Part shown: positions 1-10,003 of the stretch, piece after piece | Layout of the letters: each line of letters starts with the position of its first letter | How positions within the stretch are numbered: position 1 is the stretch's first letter | Source: Nostoc sp. 'Peltigera membranacea cyanobiont' 210A | Lineage (GTDB): Bacteria; Cyanobacteriota; Cyanobacteriia; Cyanobacteriales; Nostocaceae | Direction: 5' to 3' | Length of the DNA stretch: 64,000 nt | NCBI RefSeq assembly: GCF_002246015.1 | Contig: NZ_NOLJ01000002.1 | Span: 259,675-323,674, forward strand | Position numbers and translations under genes: made by a program | Notes under the pieces: model-generated | The model's database searches: none | Told to the model about the DNA's origin: nothing | What the model saw: only the letters and a program-made list of their open reading frames with translations

Positions 1-973
1 CAGGGGCTTCAATCCACCTACCATCCATAGCAGTTGTTTCGCCCTGTTTTACGGCCCAGTAAGCTTGAAACCCCCGAAAATGATCGATGCGAATCAAATC
101 TACATAATTAAGCATGGACTGGAAGCGTTGCACCCACCACTTGAAGTTCTCCTGCTGTAGCCGCACCCAGTTATAGACCGGGTTGCCCCAAAGCTGTCCA
201 GTAGCGCTGAAGTAATCTGGCGGTGTTCCTGCCATTAGTGCTGGTTCACCTGTATGTTCATCAAGGCAAAAGTTTCCGGGATTAGCCCAAACGTCAGCGC
301 TTTCGTGAGCCACATAAATTGCGATATCTCCTAGTATTTGAATCCCACGCTGGTTAGCATAGCGCTTCAGTTGTGTCCACTGAGAGAAAAACTCAAACTG
401 TAGATATTTATGGTAAAAAACTTCATCTGCAAGTCGCTGCTCGTATTGCTCGATCGCTTCTGGTTTGCGTTGAGCGATCGCCATCTCCCAAGTATTCCAA
501 CGAGCGCCCTTGTGGGCATCCTTGAGCGCCATAAACAAGGCATAATCATTTAGCCAGTAAGCTTGACTCTGACAAAACTCCTGAAATTCCTGGTGCTGAC
601 TTGATGTTGCACTAGTTTTGAAGTTTTTGCAGGCTTTTTGTAGGATTGGTATCTTGGTTTGGATAACCTGGGAATAATCTACTCTTTCAGTGGAAAACTT
701 TGGTAAATTTGTGAAATCTTCAGCCAGCAAGCCTTTTTTTTGCAGCAGATCTGGGCTGATTAACAGGGGATTTCCGGCGATCGCTGAATAAGAAGCATAA
801 GGAGAATTACTATCTCCGGTAGGCCCCAATGGCAATATCTGCCAAAGCTGTTGTTTACTTTCTACTAAAAAATCAACAAAGCGATAAGCTTCCGATCCAA
901 AGTCACCAATACCAAACTGACTAGGAAAAGAAGTAGGATGTAGCAAAATCCCGCTAGTTCTGGGAAAAGGCAT
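1..973 (-). CDS. malQ: 4-alpha-glucanotransferase (amylomaltase), 5' part only
   Basis: Open minus-strand frame from an ATG at 971-973 to the window edge, about 324 codons of a family of roughly 500. The N-terminus (MPFPRTSGILLHPTSFPSQF) is the glycoside hydrolase family 77 start. It is followed by FGIGDFGSEAYRFVDFL and LPLGPTGDSNSPYASYSAIA, which build the acceptor side of the active site, and by IRIDHFRGFQAYW near the truncated end, where the Asp is the expected nucleophile. The enzyme transfers alpha-1,4-glucan segments during cytoplasmic maltodextrin and glycogen metabolism. The 3' end and downstream partners lie outside the window. The identification is seen directly in conserved motifs. 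Confidence 0.95.
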   Translation of the reverse strand, partial: MPFPRTSGILLHPTSFPSQFGIGDFGSEAYRFVDFLVESKQQLWQILPLGPTGDSNSPYASYSAIAGNPLLISPDLLQKKGLLAEDFTNLPKFSTERVDYSQVIQTKIPILQKACKNFKTSATSSQHQEFQEFCQSQAYWLNDYALFMALKDAHKGARWNTWEMAIAQRKPEAIEQYEQRLADEVFYHKYLQFEFFSQWTQLKRYANQRGIQILGDIAIYVAHESADVWANPGNFCLDEHTGEPALMAGTPPDYFSATGQLWGNPVYNWVRLQQENFKWWVQRFQSMLNYVDLIRIDHFRGFQAYWAVKQGETTAMDGRWIEAP

Positions 974-1737
974 AATAAACCTCTATTTTAAGAAATAGGA
1001 ATCAAACAATTGATAGAAAAGATCGACAGAAGATTACGAGTCTATCTGAAACTATCTCAAGTGAAAAAACTAACGAAGTTGAAATTCGTTGTGACTATTT
1101 ATACGCATAAATTTTTGCTCTAACATCTTAAGATTAAGAGGCATGAAACATAGATGCAAAGGTTAATTTTTTGTAGAAAGTTTGTATTCTTTGGTTCTAT
1201 TTTTTGATGTTAGTTATTTTTTGAAGATAATTACTCTTATTACTTACTAAAATTTTTAAAGTTTTTCAACCGAAATTGAACGCTATATCACTATCCAAAT
1301 ACGATTGTTCAACCTCCTATAGCAATCCGATTTGATTTCTGAATCACTCGTAGAGGTAAGGGACTGGGGACTGGGGACTGGGGACTGGGAAGAAGGAATA
1401 AAGGTGTACTGAGTTTTGTTCAAAAATCAAATATGAGTCCTATAACTAATTCTTAAACTTTGAGAAGAGAGAATGATGTGTAGATAAAAACAAGCAAATC
1501 CAAAAAATACAACCTTTAACCAAAAATTTAACCATTGCAGTTATGTTGTATATTTGATAAATTCTTTCATGCTTAGGTTAAATTTCATCCAGGTAGGTTT
1601 TGATTTTTTAGGAAAAAGGTTTCTCCTAAAATGACTCCGTTTTCATAATTTTGATCGTAAAACAATTTCCTGATTTTTAGGTAAAAAAACCAACTATTTT
1701 GATTCGTTAGAAGCTAGCACATCTAAATCTACAAGCA
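974..1737. other. Intergenic region with GGGGACT triplication and regulatory motif
   Basis: A 764-bp AT-rich spacer between divergently oriented malQ and the porin gene. It holds a short tandem tract of GGGGACT units near 1360-1390 and the ACCATTG-type motif at 1510-1537 (listed separately). No coding frame with recognisable content was seen. Confidence 0.7.
1510..1537 (+). promoter_or_regulatory. Repeated 28-nt motif, copy A (CAACCTT-N14-ACCATTG)
   Basis: CAACCTT and ACCATTG are separated by exactly 14 nt, about 200 bp before the porin start. The same arrangement is at 3929, 9228 and 17114. An A-rich run precedes it and TATGTTGT follows. Binding factor unknown; it could be an activator site or part of a promoter. 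Confidence 0.45.
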
Positions 1738-3435
1738 ATGAGAAATAGTTATTTATCCTTTGCTCAAGGTGTAAGCATCCTTTGTCTGACTTTACAAAGC
1801 GCTTCTGTCCTGGCTGAAACATCACAACCTACTAACAGTTCTGAGCCAGTTGTAAACCCGACAGTTTTGAAAGTACAAACCAGCGTCATTGAACCTTTGG
1901 AACCTAGTTCAGGAATACTTACCCCGATCGCTCAGACTGCGGCTCAAGCCGTTCCTGAAGATGAAATTGCCCGGATACTTTCTTCTGAAGCCCAAGTTAC
2001 TTCTGTGAGCCAACTTGCGGATGTGCAGCTTACTGATTGGGCTTTCCAAGCACTCCAATCTTTGATTGAGCGCTATGGAGTAATTTCAGGCTATCCTGAT
2101 AGCACTTACCGAGGCCATTCAACTATGACCCGTTATGAGTTTGCTGCTGGAATCAAAGCAGCGCTTGAGCGAGTAGAAGAGTTGATTGCATCTGGACTAG
2201 AAACGCAAGTAACCCGTAAAGACTTGTTAACATTACAACAACTGCAAGAAGAGTTTGCAATCGAACTGGCAACTTTGGAAGGTCGTGTAGATAATCTGGA
2301 AGCTAATACAGCAAAAGTAGAAGCCAATCAGTTTTCCACAACCACCAAGCTTACAGGGCTAGTTGTAGCTGCTGTTACCGGAGGGGACTTTAATGGCGAT
2401 CGCATCATTGATCCTAGAGGTAGAGAAATTGCCAATCAGAACCCAAGTACCACCGTCATCTTTCGAGCTTCCTTAAATCTAAATACCACCTTTAGCGGAA
2501 CAGATAGGCTGTTAGTTCGTTTAGAGACAGGCAGTCCTGGCGGTGAAGATAACGCTGCTGGATTTCTAGAACCAAGCTTTGGTAGTGCTGTAGACTTTTC
2601 TTTACGTTCAGCCATCAACGAAAGACTTCAAATAGCTCGGCTACAATACACCTTTACGCCATTTAAGGATTTTACAGCAACTTTGGGCCCAGTGTTGTCT
2701 CCTACAGACTATCTTGATAAGAATAGCTACGCCAACCTCAGCTTTTTAGATTTCTTGACTCTGGGATTAACTAATAACTATATCCTTTTCCCTTTTGAAG
2801 ATTTAGGAGCAGGAGCAGTAATTGAGTGGAACCCAGATTCAGGGCCATTTACAGTGCGTGCAGAGTATATAGCTCCAGGCGCAGATAATCCCAACAGCAG
2901 CTCTACTGCTGGTGGATCGCCCCTTGTGAGGCTATTGTATCCTACTGGCAATAGTAATAATGGCTTGTTCGGAAATCCTAATCAAACCACAGTTGAACTA
3001 GATTATTCACCCTCTAATACCTTTGCTGTACGCCTCCAGTACAGTGGCGGCAGTGTCTTCGGTAATCGGTTTGATGTCTTCGGAGTCAACTTTGAACTAG
3101 CTCTCTCCCAGCAACTAGGAATTTTTGGTCGTTACGGGTATGGGAGTTACGATAATACTATTTTTGGTGACATTAACCCCAACTACTGGATGGCTGGCTT
3201 TTCCTTCAGAGATTTATTCGTGCCAGGTGCTTTAGCAGGTATTGCCGCAGTTCAGCCGTTTATTGAGAGTATAGTAGGTAACGCTACACAGACGAACTTT
3301 GAAGCATTCTACAATTTGCCACTTAACGACAACATTCGGATCTCACCTGTAATACAAATAATCACTCATCCTGGAAATCAGGAAAGCAACGGTACGATTG
3401 TCACGGGTACTCTGCGGACAAGCTTATTTTTCTAA
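1738..3435 (+). CDS. SLH-domain OprB-type outer-membrane porin
   Basis: 565 residues. A signal peptide (about residues 1-26, ending in SVLAETS) is followed by a low-complexity linker, one S-layer homology domain (about 95-155: LADVQLTDWAFQALQSLIER, then GYPDSTYRG and MTRYEFAAG), a coiled coil (about 160-200) and a long beta-rich OprB barrel ending in Phe-Phe, as outer-membrane barrels do. In cyanobacteria this architecture is the major porin (SomA/iron-uptake-porin type): the SLH domain holds peptidoglycan-linked polysaccharide and the barrel passes small solutes or ions. It stands alone, with motif copy A upstream. A short decayed piece of a second such gene lies at 15528-15600. Substrate cannot be told from sequence. 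Confidence 0.93.
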   Translation: MRNSYLSFAQGVSILCLTLQSASVLAETSQPTNSSEPVVNPTVLKVQTSVIEPLEPSSGILTPIAQTAAQAVPEDEIARILSSEAQVTSVSQLADVQLTDWAFQALQSLIERYGVISGYPDSTYRGHSTMTRYEFAAGIKAALERVEELIASGLETQVTRKDLLTLQQLQEEFAIELATLEGRVDNLEANTAKVEANQFSTTTKLTGLVVAAVTGGDFNGDRIIDPRGREIANQNPSTTVIFRASLNLNTTFSGTDRLLVRLETGSPGGEDNAAGFLEPSFGSAVDFSLRSAINERLQIARLQYTFTPFKDFTATLGPVLSPTDYLDKNSYANLSFLDFLTLGLTNNYILFPFEDLGAGAVIEWNPDSGPFTVRAEYIAPGADNPNSSSTAGGSPLVRLLYPTGNSNNGLFGNPNQTTVELDYSPSNTFAVRLQYSGGSVFGNRFDVFGVNFELALSQQLGIFGRYGYGSYDNTIFGDINPNYWMAGFSFRDLFVPGALAGIAAVQPFIESIVGNATQTNFEAFYNLPLNDNIRISPVIQIITHPGNQESNGTIVTGTLRTSLFF

Positions 3436-3513
3436 AAAATTACTTTTTGAGCCAAGCTTTAAGATTACAAGGCAGAATGGCACTAAGAAAAGTTGAAACC
3501 TCGTCAGGGCTGG

Positions 3514-3634
3514 GTGTGGGAGGTGTGGGAGGATGGGGAGGATGGGGAGGCAATGCAGCATTTGTTGATATGCAGTTATTCAATTTCTCCTCTTTCTCCT
3601 CTTTCTCCCCACACTTCCCCCACTCCCCACACTC
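3514..3634. repeat. GTGTGGGAGG / GGATGGGGA low-complexity tract with C-rich counterpart
   Basis: G-rich units (GTGTGGGAGG, GGATGGGGAGG) at 3514-3551 are followed about 50 bp later by CTCCTCTTT and CCCCACACT units, so the strand can fold back on itself. The same G-rich units recur at 55311-55410. A 91-codon open frame running through it is repeat translation (GGVGGWGGWGG) and not a gene. Confidence 0.7.
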
Positions 3635-4368
3635 AAAAATCTTGTTATATCAGGGCTTTGCGATTAACTTAGTGCCATTCATTACAAGGCATAAAACACA
3701 AATGTATAAAGTAATTTTTTAGTAACAAGTTTGTATTGTTTAGCTCTAAGAGAATGTTTTAAAACTACCGGAAAGTATAATTTTTACATTTTGGACTAGG
3801 GTAAGTGCAACGGAAAAATACTAAGATTTTCACAATATACTTAAATGCTTGGATGTGCTAATTTTGATATCAAAAGCCCCTTTCAAAACATCTTTTAACT
3901 GAGAAAATAAACTATTCACTAAAAAATACAACCTTGCTTATAAAAATTGACCATTGCTACTATGTTTGTTACTTACTAAACTTACATTATCGATTCTGAA
4001 AATACTTGATGCATTTGACAGAGTAAATGAATATGATGTGTCCTCACTGCATTACACACTTTTTGTCCTCTTTCTGCTTCCTGCCTTCTGCCTTATTCAC
4101 AGTATGGATAGCTTTGAATTTATGTCTCATAAATTTCATAGAACGAGATGATCTTAAACTGTTTTGGCAAAAGTTAAACCTAATTTTAGTTTCGGTAAAA
4201 ATATCCCTTAGTAAAGTGTTGTTACAAACTCAAACCCAACGATTTTCAATTTGATTTAAACATTCAATCTTAATTATAAAGGTATCAAGTACCTCAACAA
4301 AATTAATTACACACCCTGTTTTTCTGTTGACTATCTAGACCAATGAATTTAATTTTGTGTAACTACTT
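3635..4368. other. AT-rich intergenic region before the copper genes
   Basis: Holds motif copy B and a CTTCCTGCCTTCTGCCTT low-complexity tract near 4075-4095 of a kind scattered in Nostocales genomes. Short open frames here lack codon bias or recognisable content. Confidence 0.6.
3929..3956 (+). promoter_or_regulatory. Repeated 28-nt motif, copy B (CAACCTT-N14-ACCATTG)
   Basis: Same two boxes with the same 14-nt spacing as copy A, again after an A-rich run and before TATGTTTGT. It lies about 410 bp upstream of the copper chaperone gene, the next plus-strand gene. Confidence 0.45.
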
Positions 4369-4563
4369 ATGACACTCCAATTCAAAATCACAAATATGGC
4401 TTGTTCTGCCTGTGCAAACAGAGTTACCAAAGCAATTAAAGCCATCGATAACAACGCCTCAGTTCAGACCAATGCAAAAACAAAGCTGGTCAGTGTAGAA
4501 ACTCAAGTATCAGAAACTGCAATTAAGGATGCGCTAGCAGCAATTGGCTATCTATCTGCCTAA
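4369..4563 (+). CDS. Heavy-metal-associated (HMA) copper chaperone, CopZ/Atx1-like
   Basis: 64 residues forming one ferredoxin-like HMA domain. The metal-binding motif MACSACANRV (M-x-C-x-x-C, about residues 9-18) binds Cu(I). It lies 36 bp before a copper-transporting P-type ATPase on the same strand, the usual chaperone-pump pairing in which the chaperone passes Cu(I) to the pump. The domain is slightly short of the family norm (66-70 residues) but complete. The partner is inferred from position. Confidence 0.88.
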   Translation: MTLQFKITNMACSACANRVTKAIKAIDNNASVQTNAKTKLVSVETQVSETAIKDALAAIGYLSA

Positions 4564-4599
4564 TCATTCATATCCCTACACTCAAGCAATTTATTTCAT

Positions 4600-6876
4600 A
4601 TGGATACTCTCACGCTAAAACTTAGAGGTATGAGTTGTGCTGCCTGTGCCTGTGGCGTTGAAGAAGCAATTCGCTCCGTTTCTGGGGTGATTAGCTGCAA
4701 CGTTAACTTTGGTGCGGAATTAGCTACTATTCAGTACGACCAAAAGCGAACCGATCTAGAGAAAATCCAGGCTGCTGTCGATACTGCCGGATACTCATCC
4801 TATTCCCAATCTGATGCAGAAATGCATACGGTAGAAGATCGTGCTGATAAAGTAGCCCGTCTGGCAAAGTCACGCGACCTCACGCGCAAAGTTGTACTTG
4901 GAAGTACTTTCAGTACTTTAATTGTACTAGGGTCACTGCCAGCGATGACAGGGTTAAGCCTGCCCTTGATTCCACCGTGGTTCTACAATCCTTGGGTACA
5001 GTTAGTGCTGGCCACTCCAGTACAGTTCTGGTGTGGTCTATCTTTTTATCAGAACAGCTGGAAAGCCTTCAAATGTCATACAGCGACTATGGACACACTA
5101 GTTGCTTTGGGCATTAGCGCCGCTTATTTTTATTCGGTGTTTGTTACTGTTTTCTTTAGCTCTGGTGGCTTAATGCCTGATTTGTACTATGAAGCCGCAA
5201 CAATTGTCATCACGTTAATTTTGCTAGGTCGGCTGTTAGAAAATCACGCCAAGAGTCAGACTAAAGAAGCTATCACTAAACTCATTAGTTTGCAACCCAA
5301 AAATGCCCGTGTCATCCGCAATGGCAAGAAAACTAGTATTCCAATTCAGGAAGTTCAGATCGGCGATATCGTGTTAGTACGTCCTGGCGAAAAAATTCCT
5401 GTAGACGGAGAAGTGATTGACGGCTCTTCCACTGTAGATGAAGCAATGGTGACAGGCGAGAGTCAACCAGTCTTTAAGCAATCTGGAGATGAAGTAATTG
5501 GAGCCACGATTAATGGGACAGGTGCTTTAAAATTCCGAGCGATACGAATAGGACGCGATACGGTTTTGTCTCAAATTGTCAAGTTAGTGCAACAAGCTCA
5601 AGGAAGCAAGACATCAATTCAGCGTTTGGCAGATCAAGTAACGGGATGGTTTGTGCCAGCAGTTATTGCGATCGCGATCGCCACTTTCGTAATCTGGTTT
5701 AATGTTACAGGCAACCTAAGTTTGGCAACAATCACCGCAGTGGAGGTACTGATTATTGCTTGTCCCTGTGCTTTGGGTTTAGCTACTCCGATGTCTGTGA
5801 TGGTGGGAACGGGCAAAGGTGCTGAAAATGGCATTTTAATTAAGGGTGCCCAAAGTTTAGAATTAGCACACAAAATTCAGACCATTGTGCTGGATAAAAC
5901 TGGAACTTTGACTGAAGGAAAGCCCACTGTCACAAACTTTGTAACTGTCAACGGTACAAAAGACGGCAATGAGCTAAAACTCTTGCAATTGGCAACTTCT
6001 GTAGAAAAGAATTCTGAACATCCTTTGGCGATCGCTATAGTCAAGTATGCTCAATCTCAGAATGTAAGTCTACTAGAAGTTAGGAATTTTCAGGCGTTGG
6101 CGGGTAGAGGCGTTCAAGGTGTCGTTTTAGATTGCTTGGTGCAAATTGGAACGCAACGGTGGCTTCAGGAATTGGGAATTAAAACTCGTGTCTTGACCGA
6201 AAGCAAAGCTGCTTTGGAAGCAGCAGGTAAAACTGTGGTTTGGATTGCAGTTGACGGGGAAATTCAAGGCTTAATGGCAATGTCAGATAGTCTTAAACCC
6301 TCCTCAGCAGCAGCTGTTTCAACGCTAAGTCGGTTAGGTTTAGAAGTTGTAATGCTGACTGGCGATAATCACTCTTCTGCACAAGCGATCGCTCAAAAAG
6401 TCGGTATCAGAAAAGTATTTGCAGAAGTCCGACCAGAGGAAAAAGTCGCCATTATTAAATCCTTGCAAGGGAAGATAGAAAAAATTCCCAATCCAAAATC
6501 CAAAATTGTGGCAATGGTGGGTGATGGTATCAATGACGCTCCAGCATTGGCTCAGGCAGATGTGGGCATGGCGATTGGAACAGGAACAGATGTAGCGATC
6601 GCAGCCAGTGATATCACTTTAATTTCTGGAGATTTGCAAGGAATCATCACTGCAATTCAGCTAAGTCGTGCCACCATTCGTAACATCCGTCAAAATCTCT
6701 TCTTTGCTTTAATTTACAACCTCACCGGAATTCCCATTGCCGCTGGGGTTCTCTTTCCCTTTTATGGCTGGTTACTTAACCCAATTATCGCCGGTGCCGC
6801 GATGGCTTTTAGCTCGGTTTCTGTTGTCACTAATGCCTTACGCCTGCGTTCCTTCCAGCCCAAAGCCAACCTCTAA
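4600..6876 (+). CDS. Copper-translocating P1B-type ATPase (CopA/PacS/CtaA family)
   Basis: 758 residues. The N-terminal HMA domain has [10 protein letters not shown] (Cys13, Cys16). Transmembrane helices surround the actuator domain with TGES. The membrane CPC motif is at residues 388-390 ([12 protein letters not shown]), the phosphorylated Asp in DKTGT is at 432, SEHPLAIA is the nucleotide-binding HP motif, and GDGINDAP is the hinge. All catalytic motifs are intact. It moves Cu(I) across the plasma or thylakoid membrane using ATP. Sequence alone does not separate PacS (thylakoid) from CtaA or CopA. Its likely operon partners are the chaperone upstream and the small membrane protein 31 bp downstream. 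Confidence 0.95.
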   Translation: MDTLTLKLRGMSCAACACGVEEAIRSVSGVISCNVNFGAELATIQYDQKRTDLEKIQAAVDTAGYSSYSQSDAEMHTVEDRADKVARLAKSRDLTRKVVLGSTFSTLIVLGSLPAMTGLSLPLIPPWFYNPWVQLVLATPVQFWCGLSFYQNSWKAFKCHTATMDTLVALGISAAYFYSVFVTVFFSSGGLMPDLYYEAATIVITLILLGRLLENHAKSQTKEAITKLISLQPKNARVIRNGKKTSIPIQEVQIGDIVLVRPGEKIPVDGEVIDGSSTVDEAMVTGESQPVFKQSGDEVIGATINGTGALKFRAIRIGRDTVLSQIVKLVQQAQGSKTSIQRLADQVTGWFVPAVIAIAIATFVIWFNVTGNLSLATITAVEVLIIACPCALGLATPMSVMVGTGKGAENGILIKGAQSLELAHKIQTIVLDKTGTLTEGKPTVTNFVTVNGTKDGNELKLLQLATSVEKNSEHPLAIAIVKYAQSQNVSLLEVRNFQALAGRGVQGVVLDCLVQIGTQRWLQELGIKTRVLTESKAALEAAGKTVVWIAVDGEIQGLMAMSDSLKPSSAAAVSTLSRLGLEVVMLTGDNHSSAQAIAQKVGIRKVFAEVRPEEKVAIIKSLQGKIEKIPNPKSKIVAMVGDGINDAPALAQADVGMAIGTGTDVAIAASDITLISGDLQGIITAIQLSRATIRNIRQNLFFALIYNLTGIPIAAGVLFPFYGWLLNPIIAGAAMAFSSVSVVTNALRLRSFQPKANL

Positions 6877-6907
6877 TTGTGTCTCTACAAAAAACTGAAC
6901 TACCAAT

Positions 6908-7321
6908 ATGCAAAGATTACAAAGAAAAAAGATTCGCAGTCAACTTATCGGCTTGAGTTTATTGCTTGTAATTGTCACCATTTCAACTTTAGTAGCGTAT
7001 AATCCCATACACTTACCACAGAGTAGTCAATTTAGCAGAATTGAACAACCATTTTTACTGAAACTAACAGTTACCTTAGCAGGGTTGGCACTGATTTGTT
7101 TGGAGCTATCGTGGTTTTTGCTCAGTCAAGACCGAGTGGGGACAAAACTAGCCAGTCAAATATTTACACTGCTTAGTGGTCTGCCAAGGCAACTTCGCAT
7201 TGTGGCAAGGTGGGGAGGCTGGAAAAGTAATTTCTCCTCCAGTACCCTACGTTCGCCCAGTCTCCTCTATCAAGCAATTTTGGATTGGTCGAGTAATGGT
7301 AGTACACCACACCAACTTTGA
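6908..7321 (+). CDS. Small two-helix membrane protein of unknown function
   Basis: 137 residues, starting 31 bp after the copper ATPase and followed at once by a strong terminator, so it probably closes the copper operon. A basic N-terminus (MQRLQRKKIRSQ) precedes a hydrophobic helix (about 14-32) and a second one (about 49-70); the rest is polar with a Trp-rich stretch. No metal motif is seen. Possible roles in metal handling rest on position only. Confidence 0.6.
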   Translation: MQRLQRKKIRSQLIGLSLLLVIVTISTLVAYNPIHLPQSSQFSRIEQPFLLKLTVTLAGLALICLELSWFLLSQDRVGTKLASQIFTLLSGLPRQLRIVARWGGWKSNFSSSTLRSPSLLYQAILDWSSNGSTPHQL

Positions 7322-7328
7322 TCGGTTG

Positions 7329-7356
7329 AATGGTGCATTTATATGCACCATTTTTT
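7329..7356 (+). terminator. Rho-independent terminator after the copper operon
   Basis: Perfect 10-bp stem AATGGTGCAT (7329-7338) pairing with ATGCACCATT (7343-7352), a 4-nt loop, then a T run. It is placed 8 bp after the preceding stop codon. Confidence 0.85.
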
Positions 7357-7544
7357 CTCCCTGTTTAAGTTGTTAAATAGCAATAATTTACACTTAGACT
7401 AAGATATTTGCTTTGGACTTAAAACGACAATTTCAGAGAATAATGTTTGGAAATTTTCTCTTCTAAAGATTGATGAGACAAAATAGACAAACAGTTCAAT
7501 TTTGAATTGATTCAACCCTTCGTATTAATTCTTGAGAGGTAGAA

Positions 7545-8189
7545 ATGTATTTATTAAGAAATCTTTGTATTACAGCATTTTTTGGCACAGTTTCTTTATT
7601 TATTGTTCAACCAGCAAAAGCTAGCCTAATTACGTTCGATGACCTAGCATCTGGTCAAACATCTTTTGGTTTTGATGGTGATGGTGACAAAATCGATGAT
7701 GTCATTTTTACTACAACTAATCCACTTGGATTTAACATTAGTGGGCCTGGACTTAACCAAGTTTTTGTCAATGAACCAGGACTGGAAGGAACATCATTAC
7801 TCGATCCTGATTTAAAAGTTGATTTTTTGAAAGGTGCTAAAGATTTCCTCAGCTTTGGTTTTGCTCTGGATAGCTTTGAAGGTTCAAATACCTTTGCAGC
7901 TTTCAACCTCTTTGATTCAAATGGCAACTCGTTGGCTTCTACCCAAGAGTTGGGTGTTCTGGGAACTAGCGACTTTCCAGAAGGAAAGATACAGCTTAAT
8001 TTCTCAGGAGTAGCGGCTTATGGGACATTGAACTTTAGCAGTAATTTCGGGCGCTATATTATTGATAACTTTGAAGGAAATTTCGGCTCTACAGAAGTTG
8101 TAACTTCCGTTCCCGAATCCGCTACTATTCTCGGTTCAGGAATAGCTTTGGTCTTTGGTGCGCTTTTTCACAAAAGAAAACGAAAGTAG
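7545..8189 (+). CDS. PEP-CTERM-anchored exported protein
   Basis: 214 residues. Signal peptide (about 1-26, cut after PAKA). The central beta-rich region starts LITFDDLASGQTSFGF and has the low-charge composition typical of these exoproteins. The C-terminus has the sorting signal VPESATILGSG, a hydrophobic helix, then HKRKRK. Such tails are recognised by exosortase and keep the protein at the cell surface or in the sheath. The central domain is not recognised. RBS GAGAGG precedes the ATG. Monocistronic by spacing. Confidence 0.85.
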   Translation: MYLLRNLCITAFFGTVSLFIVQPAKASLITFDDLASGQTSFGFDGDGDKIDDVIFTTTNPLGFNISGPGLNQVFVNEPGLEGTSLLDPDLKVDFLKGAKDFLSFGFALDSFEGSNTFAAFNLFDSNGNSLASTQELGVLGTSDFPEGKIQLNFSGVAAYGTLNFSSNFGRYIIDNFEGNFGSTEVVTSVPESATILGSGIALVFGALFHKRKRK

Positions 8190-8541
8190 TATGCCTAACA
8201 GTCAAGATTTCTACTCCATAAAAAAGGTATTTGTATGTTACAACTGTTGGTTAAAGCTGACTAATATGCTACCAAAAGCTTTATTATTTCATGAAATTAC
8301 GGCTTATTTTGCAACTTACCCAAGAACCTCTGATCTAAAAGACAAGAAGCTTTAAAATCCTCATTTCTTCAAAGTGTTGTGGGACTAGGGCGTGTTTTCA
8401 AACCTCTGATGGTGAATCCTAGTTCACAAAAATCCCCTGAATGGTAAATAAAATACCGAAAGCATTCTTGGAAACTACTGGATTTTTCATATAACTAAAG
8501 AGTCTGACCCAAAATTATCTTTTGATTGAGGAAATATTTCT
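8190..8541. other. Intergenic region, nothing recognised
   Basis: 352 bp of AT-rich sequence between the PEP-CTERM gene and the SnoaL-like gene. No stable hairpin, repeat or convincing coding frame was seen. Confidence 0.5.
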
Positions 8542-8928
8542 ATGACTACTGAGGAAACTTTAGAACACAACAAAGCATTTATCCGAAATCATTTTGAGGA
8601 GTTCGTTAATCGAAAGAACTCTGCTATTGCTTACCAAAACTTCGCACCAGATTACTTAGATCACAATGAGCCTTATGGAGAATCGGTTGGTTTTGAACCT
8701 GCCAAAGATATGATTGAAGAGGTATACGTGAAATATCCCGATTTGCACGTCACTGTTGAGGACATTATTGCTGAAGGTGACAAAGTAATGGTGCGTAACG
8801 TCTGGCGTGGAATAGATTCTTCCACGGGCAAAAAGATCGAGTTCGCAGGTTTTGTACTTTGGAGATTAGCTAACGGTAAAATTGCCGAGCGTTGGGCAAC
8901 GATTACACCTCCTTCTGAAGTTGGTTAG
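8542..8928 (+). CDS. SnoaL-like ester cyclase / NTF2-fold protein
   Basis: 128 residues, the full length of a single SnoaL-like alpha+beta barrel. Typical features are NKAFIRNHFEEFVNRKN at the start, the YPDLHVTVEDIIAEGDKV strand pair, and FAGFVLWRLANGKIAERW near the end. Family members are polyketide or ester cyclases, or small-molecule-binding proteins of unknown substrate. It opens a run of same-strand oxidoreductase genes, which suggests a small-molecule pathway, but spacing to the next gene is 391 bp. Confidence 0.8.
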   Translation: MTTEETLEHNKAFIRNHFEEFVNRKNSAIAYQNFAPDYLDHNEPYGESVGFEPAKDMIEEVYVKYPDLHVTVEDIIAEGDKVMVRNVWRGIDSSTGKKIEFAGFVLWRLANGKIAERWATITPPSEVG

Positions 8929-9045
8929 AACAAGTTGAAGAAGGCAGAAGGCAGAGGGCAGAAGGTTTTACTTTTCAAGGCGTCACATAATATCAACAAA
9001 AGTGTTCTATTTTTAATAAGCTTCAAGATAATTAGATTAACACCT

Positions 9046-9095
9046 ATTTATTTTGTGAGGTTGAAGGCGATCGCCTTCAACCTCACAAAATAAAT
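9046..9095. repeat. Perfect 50-bp palindrome centred on a HIP1 site
   Basis: The left half (9046-9070) and right half (9071-9095) are exact reverse complements; the centre is GGCGATCGCC. Flanking bases do not pair. It lies about 120 bp after the SnoaL-like gene. As RNA it would make a 23-25 bp hairpin and could end transcription, though no long T run follows. No coding frame crosses it. Confidence 0.85.
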
Positions 9096-9227
9096 TAAAC
9101 GGTAAATACTGATTGTTTCGGTTGGTCTTGACTAATATTAATTTAGATGCCTTTGTTATATAAAATGTTTCCTTGAAAATAGCAAATATCATTTAAGAAA
9201 AAATCGAGATATTAAAAACAAAAAAAA

Positions 9228-9255
9228 CAAACTTACTCCAAAATATAAACCATTG
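9228..9255 (+). promoter_or_regulatory. Repeated 28-nt motif, copy C (CAAACTT-N14-ACCATTG)
   Basis: Third copy with identical 14-nt spacing, 65 bp before the start of the first VOC protein gene; the closest copy to a start codon. A possible -10-like TATACT follows about 20 bp downstream. Confidence 0.45.
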
Positions 9256-9319
9256 CAAATATTTTTGTACTGTTTATACTCAATTATAAATATTAAACTA
9301 AAAGGAAAAACTAACTTAC

Positions 9320-10003
9320 ATGAAATACACAGATAAAACAATGGAACTAATTACAAATAAATCTTTCACACGTAGGAATTTGCTGATTGGGAGTTCATTT
9401 TTAACAGGCTTAGTTGCAAGCAGCACAGCCTTGTTCAACTTTGGCAGTAAACCCGCATTGTCGAAAGACCCGCAAGAATCAGGAGAATATTTAAAGGCGT
9501 GGCAAAAAAAGAAAATACATCGGATAGAAGGTCCGGGATTGCATCACTTTGCCCTGCTTTCTTACGATATCGAAGCAACAATCCGCTTTTATGAGCAAGG
9601 TTTTGGTGCTCGTAAAAGGTATGACTGGAACTCTGCAAAAACAATTCTTCCAACAGGCGAAGTTTTCAACGTCATTGGACGCCTTCAACTTATGGATATG
9701 GGCGACGGTAATTATGTAGAACTCATTTCAGGAGGTAAACCTGCCAGCGAACGAGTCGGATATGATGTATGGAATCACATAGCCCTGCGTTGCGACAGTG
9801 TAGACCGTTATTACGAGCGTGCCATAAACGCTGGAGCAAAACCTTACAATTTCGTGTACAAAGACCAGATTTGGGACGGGCGGCCTGCTGACTTTGAGGT
9901 GACTGGTAGTTTCTATGGAGAACCAACCATTAATGTCCGCCTTGCCTATTGTCGGGGCATTGACGGCGAGCTAATTGAGCTGCTTCAAGGCAACCTGCTT
10001 TAA
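9320..10003 (+). CDS. Tat-exported VOC (glyoxalase-fold) family protein, copy 1
   Basis: 227 residues. N-terminal twin-arginine-like signal (FTRRNLLIGSSFLTG) with a hydrophobic stretch to about residue 45. The vicinal-oxygen-chelate domain then has GPGLHHFALLSYDIEATIRF, DMGDGNYVELISGG and WNHIALRCDSVDRYYERA; the His and Glu residues in these strands are the usual metal ligands. ATG at 9320 is used although 9341 is also possible; no clear Shine-Dalgarno is seen. A paralogue follows at 10228. The substrate is unknown; VOC proteins act as dioxygenases, isomerases or binding proteins. Confidence 0.82.
   Translation: MKYTDKTMELITNKSFTRRNLLIGSSFLTGLVASSTALFNFGSKPALSKDPQESGEYLKAWQKKKIHRIEGPGLHHFALLSYDIEATIRFYEQGFGARKRYDWNSAKTILPTGEVFNVIGRLQLMDMGDGNYVELISGGKPASERVGYDVWNHIALRCDSVDRYYERAINAGAKPYNFVYKDQIWDGRPADFEVTGSFYGEPTINVRLAYCRGIDGELIELLQGNLL

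Noticed and set aside
1510..1537. PHO box or NtcA site interpretation of the repeated motif
   Set aside because: PHO boxes repeat every 11 nt and NtcA sites are GTA-N8-TAC; neither fits all four copies.
3447..3722. 91-codon open frame
   Set aside because: Product is Gly/Trp and Phe/Ser repeats translated from a low-complexity tract; no RBS or homology pattern.
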